52,733 bases of DNA from Klebsormidium nitens (GCA_000708835.1 DF237543.1:1-52733), one strand, 5' to 3'; positions 24,601-36,528 are shown, counted from the first letter of the stretch. A program made the numbers and translations. The notes: generated from the letters alone by a model not told the origin.

Positions 24601-27600
24601 CTGCTTCATCAGCGTCCGCACAATACTCGCCATGAGCCCCTCGTCCTCCCCGCGCGCCGATGTGCTTGCTTCTCCTTCTGTCCGTCTGCCGAAAGCCTCT
24701 CTTACCCGCTCTCTCATTGACAAACCGCTCCCCCCCTCCGTTTTTGGCTTGGCAGCCACCCCCCCGACCGGAAACCAGGCCTCGCCACTGCTCTGTGTTT
24801 CCGGGGTCGTTGCGCTATTCCCCCAGGGTCGACTCCTCCCCCCAGGTTCGTTGTCTGCCCAGTTACCGTCCGCCACGTCATCACCCGCCACGTCAGCATC
24901 CGTTGACTCGCTCAATGCCGTCCGATCAGAAAAGTCAGCACGCGACGCATCTTCATTTTCCTCCGTCACGTTCTCGTCGAAACCCTCGTGATGCGCACCG
25001 ACGACCGAGCTCTTGGAGCGCGGTTTGGACGCGGGTGGTGAGCCGTTTGGAGAGGCGGACGGCTCTTCTGGGAGCGTTTGTGGGAGGACGAAGAGGGCCT
25101 TGTTGGCGCGGTTGTCGCCGTTGCGATCGCACAGGCTGTGCACCATCTTCAGCAGCTGCACTTTCATCGTCTGCACAGCATCAAGAAACTTTGGTCTTAA
25201 TCGGTTCGGCAAACTGTTTATCACCTGAATTTGTTTTTGTACAACGTCAAACTATCTCAATTCACTTCGTACATCTCATTTCCTTGGTTGTTCGGGCCTG
25301 GTGGGTGACTCACGAGACCAGAAAGCTTACCAAGAAAAGGCCTTGACGGGAATGCCGCTACAATTAGTCGGGGGAACTTTTTCATACCACTGATAGATGA
25401 GAAGGTAGGCGCATTCGGCTACTGTGGCAATCCTCAACAAAGGCTGGGGTGAACTTTGCGGGACAAAAATCCTGCGGCTACTGTCCGAGTCTGATAACGA
25501 TCCGAATGTTTACCTTCACCTTTGGAGAGGCACAGTAGAAGCTATAACTTCCCTTGGTCAACGAAACTGGTCATAGTAGGAAAAGCACGGATCCGACCAA
25601 CGAGCAACACGTCACTCACCATCTCGGGGTTGCACTCGCAGCCCGGCCCGTGCAGGCCGTGCGACTCCTGGGGCCCTGTCGGGGCGGCCAAGCTCCAGTC
25701 CAAGCCGTTGAAAAGGTCCTTGAGCACCGGGACGAGGCCCAGCCGCGCCAGCTCGTCCTGCATGCGCACCGCCTCGCGGCCCTCGCACATCGAGCAGAAC
25801 ATGAACAGGATCTCCACCTTGTACTGCGCACAACGAGAGAAGGGAGGTGAGTCAGTTAGGATTCAATTTTCTCTGAGTTTTCGTTTTTCTCGGCTCATGA
25901 AGGAACTAAAGCATGGACGCTGGGCCCAAATTTCCTTCTTGTTCTGCACACAACGGGTAAGTGGGGTGAGACAATTAGCCGCTGCTGCTATGTCAAGCAA
26001 AGTTCCAAACGACGCAGACGACAGACTGGAGGAGACTATGAGGAAGGAACTGGAGAGTCGACGGAAGCCCTGTTCATGCGCAGAGGAAAGACGCGAGGAA
26101 TTAGACCATTCGGAAGATGTAGAGATAATGCAAAAGGACAGCTCCTTGAGATCCACAACAAAAAGATACTGATCAACGGCATTTCCGAGTTAGTAGGCTT
26201 AAGGGAGCCCCAAGGTTGGAACTTCCCAGAACATGAGACGACCCAATAACTTGGTCAAACACCTCAAAAGATCGTGACAACCCCAAAAGCCACCTGCCAA
26301 GTCTGCTGCTCCTTCGAGGGCTGCTAAACGTTCTAGTGTGCCTCCCCCTCTCTTGCTGGCGCCCTTTAGAGTTTCCAGCACCCCAGAAAAGCACTACCCT
26401 CACGTTCACACGGCCTCAAGCCCCGAACCAAAGTCACGAAAGTAGACGCAGTGCGAAAACACTAGATCCTGAACCCGAACCTGAACCAAAATTAAAGCCA
26501 AAAGTAAACAACCACCTGCCACGCCTGCTGCTCCATCGTGCGCTGCATCTCCCGCTGCACGTCCTTTGGCGCGACCCCTCTGTTTCTATTTCAAACCCCA
26601 ACCTTGAGAGCTTCAGACTGTTTCAAAATTGCAGATGCCCATATCTTCTAGAAGATACAAAACCCCCGAACCAAAACAGCAAACCTCGAACCCACCTGCC
26701 ATGCTTGCTGCTCCATGGTGCGCTGCGTCTCCCATTGCACGTCCTCCGACGCGTCTCCCTCTGCTTTCCATCTCTACGCAATTTTCGTTTAACGCAAACT
26801 TCAACGCAATCGTGAGAACTCACAAGGCCTAAAAGCCCAGAAATTCAAGCAGAACAAGGAACCCAGACCCACCTGCCACGCCTGTTGCTCCATAGTGCGC
26901 TGCATCTCCCGCTGCACGTCCTCCGGCGCGTCCCCCTCCGGCTCCTCGCCCGCCGCTGCTGCAGGGTCTACCACGATCTCGAGGGTATTCGCACCGCCTG
27001 CGCCATGCGCGATGCGGGCCCCCGTCAGACCCCCCCGCATCAAGCGGATAAGCGTTTGCACCTCAGGGGGGGCGCCGTGCTCGATTGTGGGGTGCGTGCG
27101 CAGGAGGGGCTGGAGGGTCTCTGTCAGGAACTCGCTGAAGGTCACGTCCTGCAAGGAAGAGGAATAGGATCGTAGCTGTCAAAACCCAGGCGCTGGTCAT
27201 ATAGGGCTTTCAGGTTTCCTAGAATTCCGCATTCAAGAGGGTGCGATTGAGCTTGGGGTAGAGTACAGTCATTGAATTTAACAGACTCGACAGAGGAAAC
27301 AACTGCAAGTCAAGTTCTTACGAGAGACAGGAGCCCAGATCAAGAGAGGGGTTCGGACAGTCTCGGATGTGTGCAAGACTCCAGATTGTCGACCGGAAAA
27401 TAAGCCGGAATCAATTGCCAGAATCAAACAGATCATGGGCTTCTGAACAATGTAAGAGAACAGTACCTTAGGGTAAGATGAGACTCAGGACTCACCGAGT
27501 TGACCTTTTTCGAACCCAGCAGCTTCACGAGGCGCGCAAGCAGGCCAGGAAGTTCTATCAGCAGGGCGTGGTTGCGCTCCGAAAGCGAGGCCGTATCTTC

Positions 27601-29800
27601 CGCGTTCAGAAAGACTTGCTCGAGGTCGCCCGTGAGAGGCTTAGCCACCGACCAGCGGGACGGCGGACGGGTCCAGTCGACCAGGCTCGAGTCGGTCACC
27701 TTCTCAATCGGATCCCGGTAGTCCTGCAAAAAAAAGGGTTATTCTCTGAAGGGAATGATGACACGAAGCAAAGAAAGGACAAAGGCCGTCACCTTTTCAG
27801 CCGGCACTAAATAGTTCGACACACCTTCGACCCCAAAATCACAAGCAGGATTGCAATTTAACCAACCATTCTTGGAGCTTCGAAGACTACCAGCCAAGTG
27901 CTGGTCATAGTACACGAACCCAGATCCTAACAATGGAAGATACTCGGATCAGAAAATATAAGACTGAAGAAGAGCAAACTCAATCAGTGCCGCACCTCGG
28001 GCCCTGAAACGGTGAGCGTGAGGAGGCGGCAGAAGACCGTGAGCTGCTCGTCACTGAAGCTGGCAACCAGTTCCGCAAAGTGGGGCACGTTGCGCAGGTC
28101 CAGCTGCTTGTCGCGGTAGCCAACCATCTCCTCCGCTAAGCCGAGCGCTGGAGACGCAATAGACGGGATTATTGTTTTGCTAATGCGAAGTCTGTCCTTG
28201 TTCCTCTTAGCATCATAGAATGAAAGGGTTGTATTGTGTTCCAAGTTGGACACGTATGGACACAAGCAGTCCAGCTGCTCGTCGTTGTGACCTGCCATCT
28301 CTTCCGCCAGGCCACGTGCTGGAAAGACGAGAGGGGAGACGTTAGACTCAATAGGATACAATCGCTGGGCCTTTAAGTAGGTAAGATGTGGGGGCACTTA
28401 AGCTGCTTCTGAAGCAGACAGGTATACATGCAAAACGTGAAAAGCGTGGCATAAAGACAGTACTAGCAACCGTGATTGAGAACTCAAGCAGCGCAGCCGT
28501 TCCCGTGATTTCATGGAGAAAGATAAATCAGAATGGGGGTTGGATGTGTGATGAATTGGCTGGGCTGTGTGTGAATGAAAGGATTAAATGGCTGGTAAGT
28601 AAAAAGCAGCATGAGAAAGTTTTGATTGCTTTCAGTATACAACATAGACTGGGAAGGTCATTCCCAAGATCAGAGCCCTTGACCGGACACATTGAACTAC
28701 ATAAGCAAAAAACGAAGCCCGAAGATCAGTCAGAACAAGTCCCATCTAGTGCACCTGGCAACAGGTCTTCTCGTTCAAAACCTCATCTAACATCACTTCA
28801 ACTAACTCGCCCACAGAACAGAGAAAGTTCACTGCATATTTGAAAGACCCAGTCTATTATGAGAATTGTAGATCCAATGGGAAGCAGGCAGAAAGCAAGG
28901 AAGTAGCATGAGCACAACTCTTGCATAACGGTCAAGGATCATAGTGTCCAGACGCAGGCTGCTTTTAGCAGGCACCCCGGTGTCAACTCGTCTTGAAATG
29001 CCTAGATCCAGCCGCGAACGCCCTCAAAAAGCAAGTTGTACTGTCAGACATTGGAACGAATGCAAAGAGGCAGACCCACCTGGCGTGAAGAGCTCCTTGG
29101 TGTGCATGCTCTTGAACAGGAACATGAGCAGATCGTCATCCCAGCACAGGCTCTCAAGGCACGTCCGGCTTGCATAGCACAAATCCTGCAGCGTCTGGAG
29201 GCACAACGCTTGTAGCTGGAGCATCGTCGCGCGCTCGCCGCCCCAGTGCCGCCTCCCCCCGTCCTTCTCTTGGCCCCCGACCCGGTCCGTAATCAGAAGA
29301 ATCTTCACAAGGAGCATATCCCCCCGGAGCAGCAGAAACGCGTCCCGGTTCTCAACGAACTCCGCACAGACCATCTCAGATATAAGTTCGCGCACCGCCG
29401 ACACGACCTTGAGGCACGACGCCTGCTTGAACTTGACGGTCCGCCGCTCGAGCTTCTCGCACAGCCAGGCCATGTTCTTCTTGGGGCCCCCCCGGCCCCG
29501 TCCCTTTGGGACCTTCAGCCGCTTGCACACCTCGCGCGGGAGCTTGCGCGCCACCCAGGGGGCGCGCCCTGTCTGCTGCGCTTGCATCAGCGTCGACAGG
29601 AACCGGTTCCTTGACTGCATCGTAGGGTTTTCTGCGGCGATTGCTGATGACTCTTCCAGCGTCACATCTTGCATGCTCGACTCCAAGTCGGTCACTGAGT
29701 CGGGCGCCGCCTCGGGAGCCCCTCGCCGCAGGAACGCCATGATGGTGGTCCACAGTGTTGCGACCATGCGGTTCCAGAGACTCGCCCTGACGGCGGGCAT
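21609..29800 (-). CDS. TRPC4AP (TRUSS)-like protein, 10 exons
   Basis: Homologue of short transient receptor potential channel 4-associated protein, in animals a substrate receptor of a DDB1-CUL4 ubiquitin ligase. Exons: 29800-29080, 28147-27996, 27723-27496, 27148-26873, 25823-25620, 25170-24581, 24169-24028, 23347-23126, 22651-22418, 21839-21609. All phases join, giving 999 residues against about 800 in human. Family matches are clearest at the C-terminal end: FNPTMFARLNRLL, LVDTNVFIRSLVLSL, NTSLLFFLFARR and FRSLLEYWKHYYLR. The protein looks helical and ARM-like. Exon 6 carries a long acidic, low-complexity insert that may explain the extra length. The last exon ends TGG-TGA, which is both a stop and, as TG|GTGAGT, a donor; human continues about 40 residues further, so the C-terminus is uncertain. 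ATG 29800 is the first in-frame ATG of exon 1. Exons 2, 4, 5 and 10 have duplicated edges in neighbouring introns. Confidence 0.82.
21925..23890. repeat. Two copies of a C-rich dispersed repeat in TRPC4AP-like introns
   Basis: About 80 bases at 21930-22015 and 23812-23905 match. Both contain CACCCGxACCCACCC, then AACCCCAAA, TAACCCTACCCGTC, then ACTATTGCT/GTTATTGCTTGAA. They lie in two different introns of the same gene, 1.9 kb apart and in the same orientation. The CCCTAAAC-like core looks telomere-repeat-like, but there is no regular heptamer array. Confidence 0.7.
25818..25985 (-). repeat. Degenerate copy of TRPC4AP-like exon 5 acceptor
   Basis: The acceptor of exon 5 (exon start 25823, GTTGTGCGCAG before TACAAGG) recurs 120 bp upstream in transcript terms as GTTGTGTGCAG before AACAAGG, with a decoy start at 25943. 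Matching intron bases beside both copies read GTGAGWCARTTAG on the plus strand. The exon match lasts only about 10 bases. Confidence 0.6.
26505..26960 (-). repeat. Three tandem copies of TRPC4AP-like exon 4 end and donor
   Basis: The exon end encoding REMQRTMEQQAWQ is present three times. The true edge is at 26873 (CAG|GTGGGT), with copies ending at 26696 (CAG|GTGGGT) and 26516 (CAG|GTGGTT). Offsets are 177 and 180 bp, both multiples of three. The flanking intron part is also shared. Read-through from the true exon hits TGA before the first decoy donor, so the copies look non-coding in the present frame. Confidence 0.9.
28040..28345 (-). repeat. Duplicated start of TRPC4AP-like exon 2, open frame
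   Basis: The true acceptor gives an exon start at 28147 (CTCCAG before CGCTCGG). A copy starts at 28318 (TTCCAG before CACGTGG), 171 bp upstream in transcript terms. Both encode GLAEEM(V/A)G followed by DKQLDL or DEQLDC. The frame stays open from the copy through the intron into the true exon, so use of the distal acceptor would insert 57 codons without a stop. Confidence 0.88.
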
Positions 29801-31979
29801 CTTCAAATGCCGTCAGGCCGCGCGGTGTCGGTCAACTGGAAGCCAACACAAGGTGAGTATTAAGGTTCGTCCCTGAACCCTAAGATCCCTGGAGTAACTA
29901 GCGGAGGTTTTGATAACCACAAAAAAATCGGCTACAGTCATTTGATTACATCTTGCCGGCGAAGGCACGCCACTCCTGCTCGTGTCGAGACGTGCCATGA
30001 AGCTGAATTTAGCATGAGGTCAGCTGTTTCAAAGTACACGTGCTCCAATGAGACTGGCACTCAAACCAATCACTTTTCAATGGCCAGCGAGGGCTGAGCC
30101 TTTCCAAACCACCGTGTGAAAGCAGTAGTCCTACCCAGCCGCTGCTGAAAGAGTTTCAGGAGAATCCTTGAAACAGTCTTCAAACATTCACCCTGAACGA
30201 AGAGCATACAGAGGGCGTTTGTGAAGAATATGGGGCCCTCACCTGCCAGCGTCCCAGGCGCAGATGGGTAGCAAGAGGCTCAGATCCGTCTTCGCTGCCG
30301 CACCATGGCAAAATGTTCGTTCAAGAGCGCCCTCAACAACTTCAAAGCTCGGGAATCAGCGATGACCTCTAGCTGCGGCCTGCCATTTGGAGCCAGCTCC
30401 AGCTTTGCATGCAGCTTGCAAGAAAGGAGTACGAGTATGTTGAATTCAGAAGTTAAGAAGCGTACGATGTCTCAATCTAGGAACTTTGGACCGTGCAGAT
30501 TGCCGCGCACTCCATCGAACTCCGTCGGGCAACAAGGCACTGTAATGTTTGCTCCGGCATTCTTCTTATTATACGCACGCCTAGTTCTCAAATCTATCGA
30601 GCAGGCGACTGTCAGAGTCGAAGTCCAAACACCTTGTCGCCGCAGCTGGCATTTGAGGCATAATCCTCTCCGATGCATTGGAAAACATTTTAACTGCTCC
30701 CCAAACAGAAAAAGGTTCGGCAATGTCCCGGTCGTATCCTACTTGGTCAGTAAAGGGTTGGCGCTCACGGTTCCTGGTCGGGGTTTGGTCAATGGCGCGC
30801 CCGGTTACGAGAACGTCAGCTGAATTCCGGAGAGGATGCACCTTCAAGAGTTTGTAACAGCACCAAGGCAAGAGTGCTGATCAGGCAAGGCTGCTCTAGC
30901 AATCTGTGCACAAATCCTCTTGAGCAGGCTCCACATTCAGGGCGCCCGTTGCAGCGCGCTTCCCTTCGGCAAGCCAGCAGCTTGTCTTCTCCCTTGAGGC
31001 TTCTGTGATCTAACAGGTAACTTCGCATTTCCTTGTTCCCCCAGCAATTGGGCTGAGCTGTGCTTTTTGCGAGGAAGCTTGGGTGTTGACTCAATTCTTG
31101 TAATCTTTGTCGGGACCTGCGTTGATTCTTCTCAGCTTGTCAAGCTCGAGTTTTGTTGAGAAAAGAAATCAAATGGTCCCACCGTTTTAGGTAGGCAGCT
31201 GTTAGAGATGTTTTGAACTTCGTCTGTCTAGACGTCAGATTGAGGCTACATTCTTTGCTAGCAAATTAGGTATTCGAGCTGCATGTATTCAGAGTGCAAG
31301 AAGGTCGTTTGAAAAATGAGTTTGAGAAAGGGACTGAAGCAAGCTTGATGCAGATCTACTAATATTTGGTTCTGGCCAGGATACGAAGAGTACATGTGCC
31401 AGCTCGAGGTTGGCTAGATCTGCACGCAATTGGATAGATCTGATTGTTTCTTCTGTCAAGGGAAAGATCAGTTATAAATCCTGTTCAGCAGCTTTACCAC
31501 AATATTGGTAATGGATTAGGCAGGTTCTGGTGTCCTTTCTTAGCACTTGGTATTCCAATTGGCTTTGATTGAATGCGGACTTGAGTTATTCAGCTTCTTC
31601 ATGGACACATGCATAGATTGCTTAGTCCCTCTGCTCCAAGTATTGGATCCTTATCTCACATTTGCATCTTGGCGAAATCCCTGCAACTCCTTCACTTGGT
31701 GGTAATGGTGTTTTGATGCATCTATTTTGATGCATTTTGCATGTAAGTAGTCCAGTTCATTGAGAGTCTATCTTATCTGGACCAGTGGCTGTGACCGGGT
31801 TGCATCTTTGTATGTGAGTGCTCTCATTTTTATGCAGAGTTTGTCTGTATCCTTTGTGTCTTCCCCTTGACTTTTCACGGTGCACAGGATCTCTTGCATG
31901 AAGATCTACACTTTGGACTATAGAATTCACAAAAGTGGTTCTAACAGCGGTGTCGTTCTTTGATTGCAGATCATTCAAG
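29801..31979. other. Divergent intergenic region between TRPC4AP-like and ADP/ATP carrier genes
   Basis: The two flanking genes are transcribed away from this stretch, so it should hold both promoters. An acceptor (TTGATTGCAG, ending 31969) sits 10 bases before the carrier ATG, which suggests a long 5' leader intron; CAG|GTAACT at 31017 is one possible donor, unproven. An ATG-started open frame at 30305-30823 (+, 172 codons) matches nothing I recognise. Confidence 0.45.
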
Positions 31980-34069
31980 ATGGCTGATCAGAAGCCTCAG
32001 AAGGCCAAGGGTGTGCAGGGCTTTGCGGTGGATTTCCTCATGGGGGGAGTCTCCGCTGCCGTGTCTAAGACTGCTGCTGCCCCCATCGAGCGCGTCAAGC
32101 TGCTGATCCAGAACCAGGATGAGATGATCAAGCAGGGTCGCCTCGCGTCCCCCTACAAGGGCATCGGTGACTGCTTCAGGAGGACTGTCCAGGCTGAGGG
32201 CGCGATCTCGCTGTGGCGTGGAAACACTGCCAACGTCATCCGTTACTTCCCCACCCAGGCCCTCAACTTTGCGTTCAAGGACTACTTCAAGAAGACTCTC
32301 GGCGCTCCCAAGGGCTCCTCATACGGCAGGGTGTTCGCTGGAAACATTGCCTCTGGAGGTGCTGCCGGTGCTGCCTCTCTTGCCTTCGTCTACTCCCTTG
32401 ATTACGCCCGTACCCGTCTTGCCAACGATGCAAAGTCTTCCAAGAAGGGAGGAGGCGACCGCCAGTTCAATGGCCTGGTTGATGTTTACAGGTGGGTCGA
32501 ATCGGCCATATCTTTAAGGCTTGATGAAGAAGGCGGGAAGTCTTCGTGTTTTTGGATAGGATGAGGAACATTTTTCAAGTTTTGCTTTTGGCTGTGTCTC
32601 TGGCGTTAGGGTTCTGGACAAGGGTTGATTAACGTCATCAATGCTTTCCAGAGGGGATGGTCATTATTTCCTTACAATTGATCATAGGCATCACTGCCAA
32701 CCCTTGATCAGGTTTACAGCCATGTAGCCACCTAGATCTGGCTCCAGATATATCTGGTTGATTCTAATGAGAGCAAGTGTCAAAAATTTCCAGGCCCTCT
32801 TGTGTTGCACTGGACACAAGCAGGCCAGCAACGAATGCAAGCCGGCTAGGCTCAGGCCTACTGAGGCTCGTGTGTAATCCGTTTGTCAGAGCCTTTGTAT
32901 TTGCTCCATTTGAAGGCGAACATTGTTTGCCTGCACAAGCTGGAACTGTGCCAGAGAATCTGTCATTCTCGTCAGAAGTCAAGTATCTACTCCAAAGCGA
33001 TGCTGCTAAATTACACGCGCCGCATCCTGCTCTAGTGATGGAAGAGTTGGGCTGCATCTATTTCCAAGGTATTATGGCGGCACAGTTTGCAAGCGGCAAC
33101 TTTATCAGACTCGTTTCATCTATTTGATGGACGTTGCCGTTCGACATTGAATTCAAGCACTTGTCCTGTCGGCTCGAGTTTAATCTTGCCCCTGATACCA
33201 ACCACTCCAGGGGCAAGACTAAACTTCTTTTATTCAAGTTCATCAAAAAAAAAAAAAAAAACTATCTACTCAAAAATTGATTCACTCCATCGGTTTGCAG
33301 GAAGACCCTGGCCTCTGATGGTATCGCGGGGCTCTACCGTGGGTTCAACATCTCGTGCGTTGGGATCGTCGTGTACCGCGGCCTCTACTTCGGGCTGTAC
33401 GACTCGCTCAAGCCCATTGTCCTCACCGGCAGCCTGCGCGACAACTTTGGCGCCAACTTCCTGCTGGGGTGGGGTGTGACTATCACCGCCGGGCTGGCTT
33501 CCTACCCCATTGACACCGTCAGGAGACGAATGATGATGACGTCAGGCGAGGCCGTCAAGTATGCGAGCTCTCTGGCCGCCTTCAGGGAGATTGTTGCCAA
33601 GGAGGGCACCAAGTCGCTGTTCAAGGGCGCGGGCGCCAACATCCTGCGTGCGGTGGCGGGTGCCGGTGTGCTGTCCGGATACGACCAGCTGCAGATTCTG
33701 CTCTTCGGCAAGGCCTATTCTGGAGGAAGTGAGTGGCGGAGTGCTCTTGTTTCAGATTGTCAGGGTCTTGATCCTAAAGAGGATTCTTTGGCGGAAAGTT
33801 CTGATTTTGCATGTAGTAATGAATTGATGTTCTGCTTTGTTACTAGCCAGTTGATCAATGCTCTTATGCAGTTGTCAACCCAGGTATTGCATTCAAGCTT
33901 GTGGCTAGCTTATCTTCAGGGCTTGCATTTGAAGCCGCGGTTAACTTGTCCCTAGGTCTCCCTGATGTTTGCACGCTTCCCTTTGTGCAACCACGTTGGC
34001 TTAATCTGCATATGCCATTCCTCGCTGAAGTTGTGACTTACTGAATATCTGCTTACTGCAGGCGGTTAA
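31980..34069 (+). CDS. AAC: Mitochondrial ADP/ATP carrier (adenine nucleotide translocase)
   Basis: Exchanges ADP for ATP across the mitochondrial inner membrane. Exons: 31980-32491, 33301-33728, 34062-34069, joining in frame to 315 residues. Three mitochondrial-carrier repeats are visible, with signatures [14 protein letters not shown] and PIDTVRRR. The diagnostic RRRMMM lies at 245-250. The sequence is very close to green-algal and plant carriers. It starts only about 10 residues before the first repeat, so the long N-terminal extension of flowering-plant carriers is missing, as in green algae. The last coding exon is just 8 bases, completing Ser and adding Gly and stop. Intron 1 (809 bp) ends with an A17 tract 40 bases before the acceptor. 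Unlike its neighbours, this gene shows no exon-edge duplications. Its GC-biased synonymous sites suit high expression. Confidence 0.96.
33245..33261 (+). repeat. A17 homopolymer in carrier intron 1
   Basis: An uninterrupted run of 17 A lies 40 bases upstream of the exon 2 acceptor. It may be a slippage-prone site. It is not linked to a retroposed sequence that I can recognise. Confidence 0.8.
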
Positions 34070-35060
34070 ATAAACAAGCGTGCAACAGACTGGCAGCCTA
34101 CAATGGTACAAGCAACAGGGCCGTATTCTGTGATGGATTTGCAGCGCATAGGTAAGACAATATCCGAGCAGAGCAGAGCAGAGGGAAGATACGTGGTGTT
34201 TCGCTGACTGGAATAAGTGCCCTCTACTTGGGGGAGGGGCAGGGGAGGTTCTGATGGGAGGATGGATGGAGAGAGCGCCATTGAGGCCACAACTTGACAG
34301 GTTGATGGTCAGCCTGATTGGGTTGATAGATCTGAGGTAGTGTTTGTGTTCTGTTTCCATATCTCAAAGTGCAATCATTTAAAGGGAGCTTGTTTTGGTA
34401 ACCATACAACAATCTCGATAGCAATATACCTTGGCATGGCTGTTCCGCTCGAGTTTCTCATGCTGTGAGTGGCATTTACGAGCAACCTCTGACGTCAATT
34501 TGTTACATGTGTCAGCCCAGGCTTGAGAGCTGGAATCTTGAAATTACCCGCAGGTAATTTGCTGCTGCACATGAGTGACGAACATGTAGAATTTAAGTAT
34601 TTAGGCGCTGAGCTATTATATGTCAAAGAATGATATATCCTACATGTCCCACAACATCACCATTAAAAGAGAACATCACCATGACGCCTCCTCATCATGG
34701 CAGTGGCTATTACTGAGGTTAAGTCTTAAGTCGGAATGACAGATTTGCCTTGGAACATAAAAATATAGGTAAATATGTCTTAATTGTGTATATGTACATG
34801 CACAAGACAGCCTCTGTCTCACTCTGTAAAAGCCCCCCATGTTTTTACTAAAAAGAGACTTTACATGAGGCCGCTCACAAAAACATGAATTGACGATCGT
34901 GATTAGCGAGCTAGCGCGACAGGCCCACCTATACCCTGGTGCGAACCATGTGACAAGCTCTAGCTCGCGCGAGCGCTTCCCGGATATGTGCGCAATATGT
35001 CGGATACTTTCTATACATTATTATACCAAGTTCAATGGCTACTCGCTCATATGATCCACA
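34070..35060. other. 3' flank of ADP/ATP carrier gene
   Basis: Contains the carrier 3' untranslated region. Beyond about 34500 there is AT-rich sequence with short palindromes. No gene is recognised. Confidence 0.4.
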
Positions 35061-35953
35061 CACGGGACCGCTACGGCGCGACGCGCGGTTTTAGGTATTT
35101 GCGAGGTTCTACCTCGATACCCGGTCGGTCCTACCTGCAAATTACCTATTTATCGACCTCCGTAGACCTCCGATAGATCGGTGTTTCCTCGGCCGGATCG
35201 AGGATTTAAATTTCAATTTACCGACTCGGCGATACGGTGAACTGGGCCAATTCCTGTACGGAATATGACGTGGCCCCGCCCTACGACAAATTTTCGATCG
35301 CGACCGGACGGTCCCAACCGGGTGGTACCGCCCGTTGTTCCACCGTCCGGTGACAATTATGAGAGCATTATCGACGATTTGAATTAGTCGCTCAGGTACC
35401 TCAACAGGCGTTGGGGCTGGAGAGGCCCCGTTGCAGGTTAGAAGACCCACGGCCGGGACTGAAAAGTAGGTACACCATGAAAACACGGGGCCTCGAGTCA
35501 TGAGGAAGGAGGACCTTCGAGTTCCTTGCTGCCATGGCGTTTTACACCAAGGACGGAGCCACCATGGCCATGGCTTCCAATACCTCCTGGGATGGAGTTT
35601 GGGGAAAGGGGCGGAAAATTGGAAAGTTGCAACTCGATATTTACCCCTTGGACTACCTCCAACCAAGTGGACACCCCTGCCTCCTCTCGGATTTGCATGT
35701 TATATAGCTTCCTTCTTTGCTCGCATTTAGGGCCAAATTACCTTTTTCTAGACTTTTTTCCTAGGTTACAAAAATAATTCCAAGGTTTCTCCTCGGTGCG
35801 ATCGTACTCCGACCTCCGAATATCCAAATCTTTACCTCCGAAAACCGTCGATTTACCGTCGCGCGACCTGCGGACTTTCGGTCCGACCGAGGTAAACCGT
35901 AACTAAATTACGGTCGGACCGAGGTCCGCAAGTCGCGCCGTAGCGGTCCCGTG
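35061..35953. mobile_element. Non-autonomous DNA transposon with 22-bp terminal inverted repeats
   Basis: The ends 35061-35082 and 35932-35953 are perfect inverted copies over 22 bases, starting CACGGGACCGCTACGG. The element is 893 bp. Short ACCTCCG/CGGAGGT motifs recur just inside both ends, and a strong hairpin (35862-35889 with 35911-35937) lies next to the right end. Such subterminal repeats are typical transposase-binding arrays, as in CACTA-type elements, though the end reads CACGG rather than CACTA. A target-site duplication is not clear; CA flanks both sides. No transposase is encoded, so it would depend on an enzyme made elsewhere. GC content and codon context are unlike the genes around it. 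Superfamily is unassigned. Confidence 0.82.
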
Positions 35954-36528
35954 CATGCATAATACTCGATCATGCATATTATATGAGCATATGCGAGTTG
36001 CGGCACTGCATGCGCGGCAGCCGCGCTGATCATTCGGATCTTAGCACAATTAAGCTTCCGTCTAACTCCAATGATTGATAAACCAGAGCTTGAACTGGTA
36101 CTATTGATAGGGAAACCTTCAAAGGCCCTTAGTATAGGCTCTGCGCGGTACAGGGGCTCGATCATCCGATTACCATCAATTTATGCAGCGACCATCGATT
36201 TGGCACTCGATTGCAACACCCGGCAAGTCTGTGGGCCCCCAGAATGTCTCAAGTGGAGCTTTATCTTATGCATGCATTTGTTGGGCACGGTAGCGCCAGA
36301 TCACCCCAAGAATCAACATTACGTCTCTGCGATGGTGCATTGCAGATGAACTCTGAGCACTAACGGGGCAGATCATGGATGATCGTGAGGGACGTCGACA
36401 TATGGGCAAGGTTGGAGCCCTGATAAACAGCGGAGCCAGTATCAGTACGGATAACAATATCGATCCAACGTATCTAAAAAGTGCGTGTGCACCCAAAGTA
36501 AGGCCATATGGGGAACTAGGTATGATGG
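35954..36528. other. Region between transposon and methyltransferase 3' end
   Basis: Holds the 3' untranslated region of the minus-strand methyltransferase gene, probably in its right part. No other feature is seen. Palindromes such as GCATGC and CATATG are frequent near the transposon end. Confidence 0.4.

Noticed and set aside
30305-30823. ATG-started open frame of 172 codons between two promoters
   Set aside because: No family match and ordinary Ser/Arg-rich composition. It sits in a probable promoter and leader region, and chance open frames of this length are common here.
35142-35666. Minus-strand open frame inside the transposon
   Set aside because: At 174 codons it looked like a possible transposase, but there is no DDE pattern or zinc finger and the composition is Arg/Pro/Trp-rich. 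The element is treated as non-autonomous.
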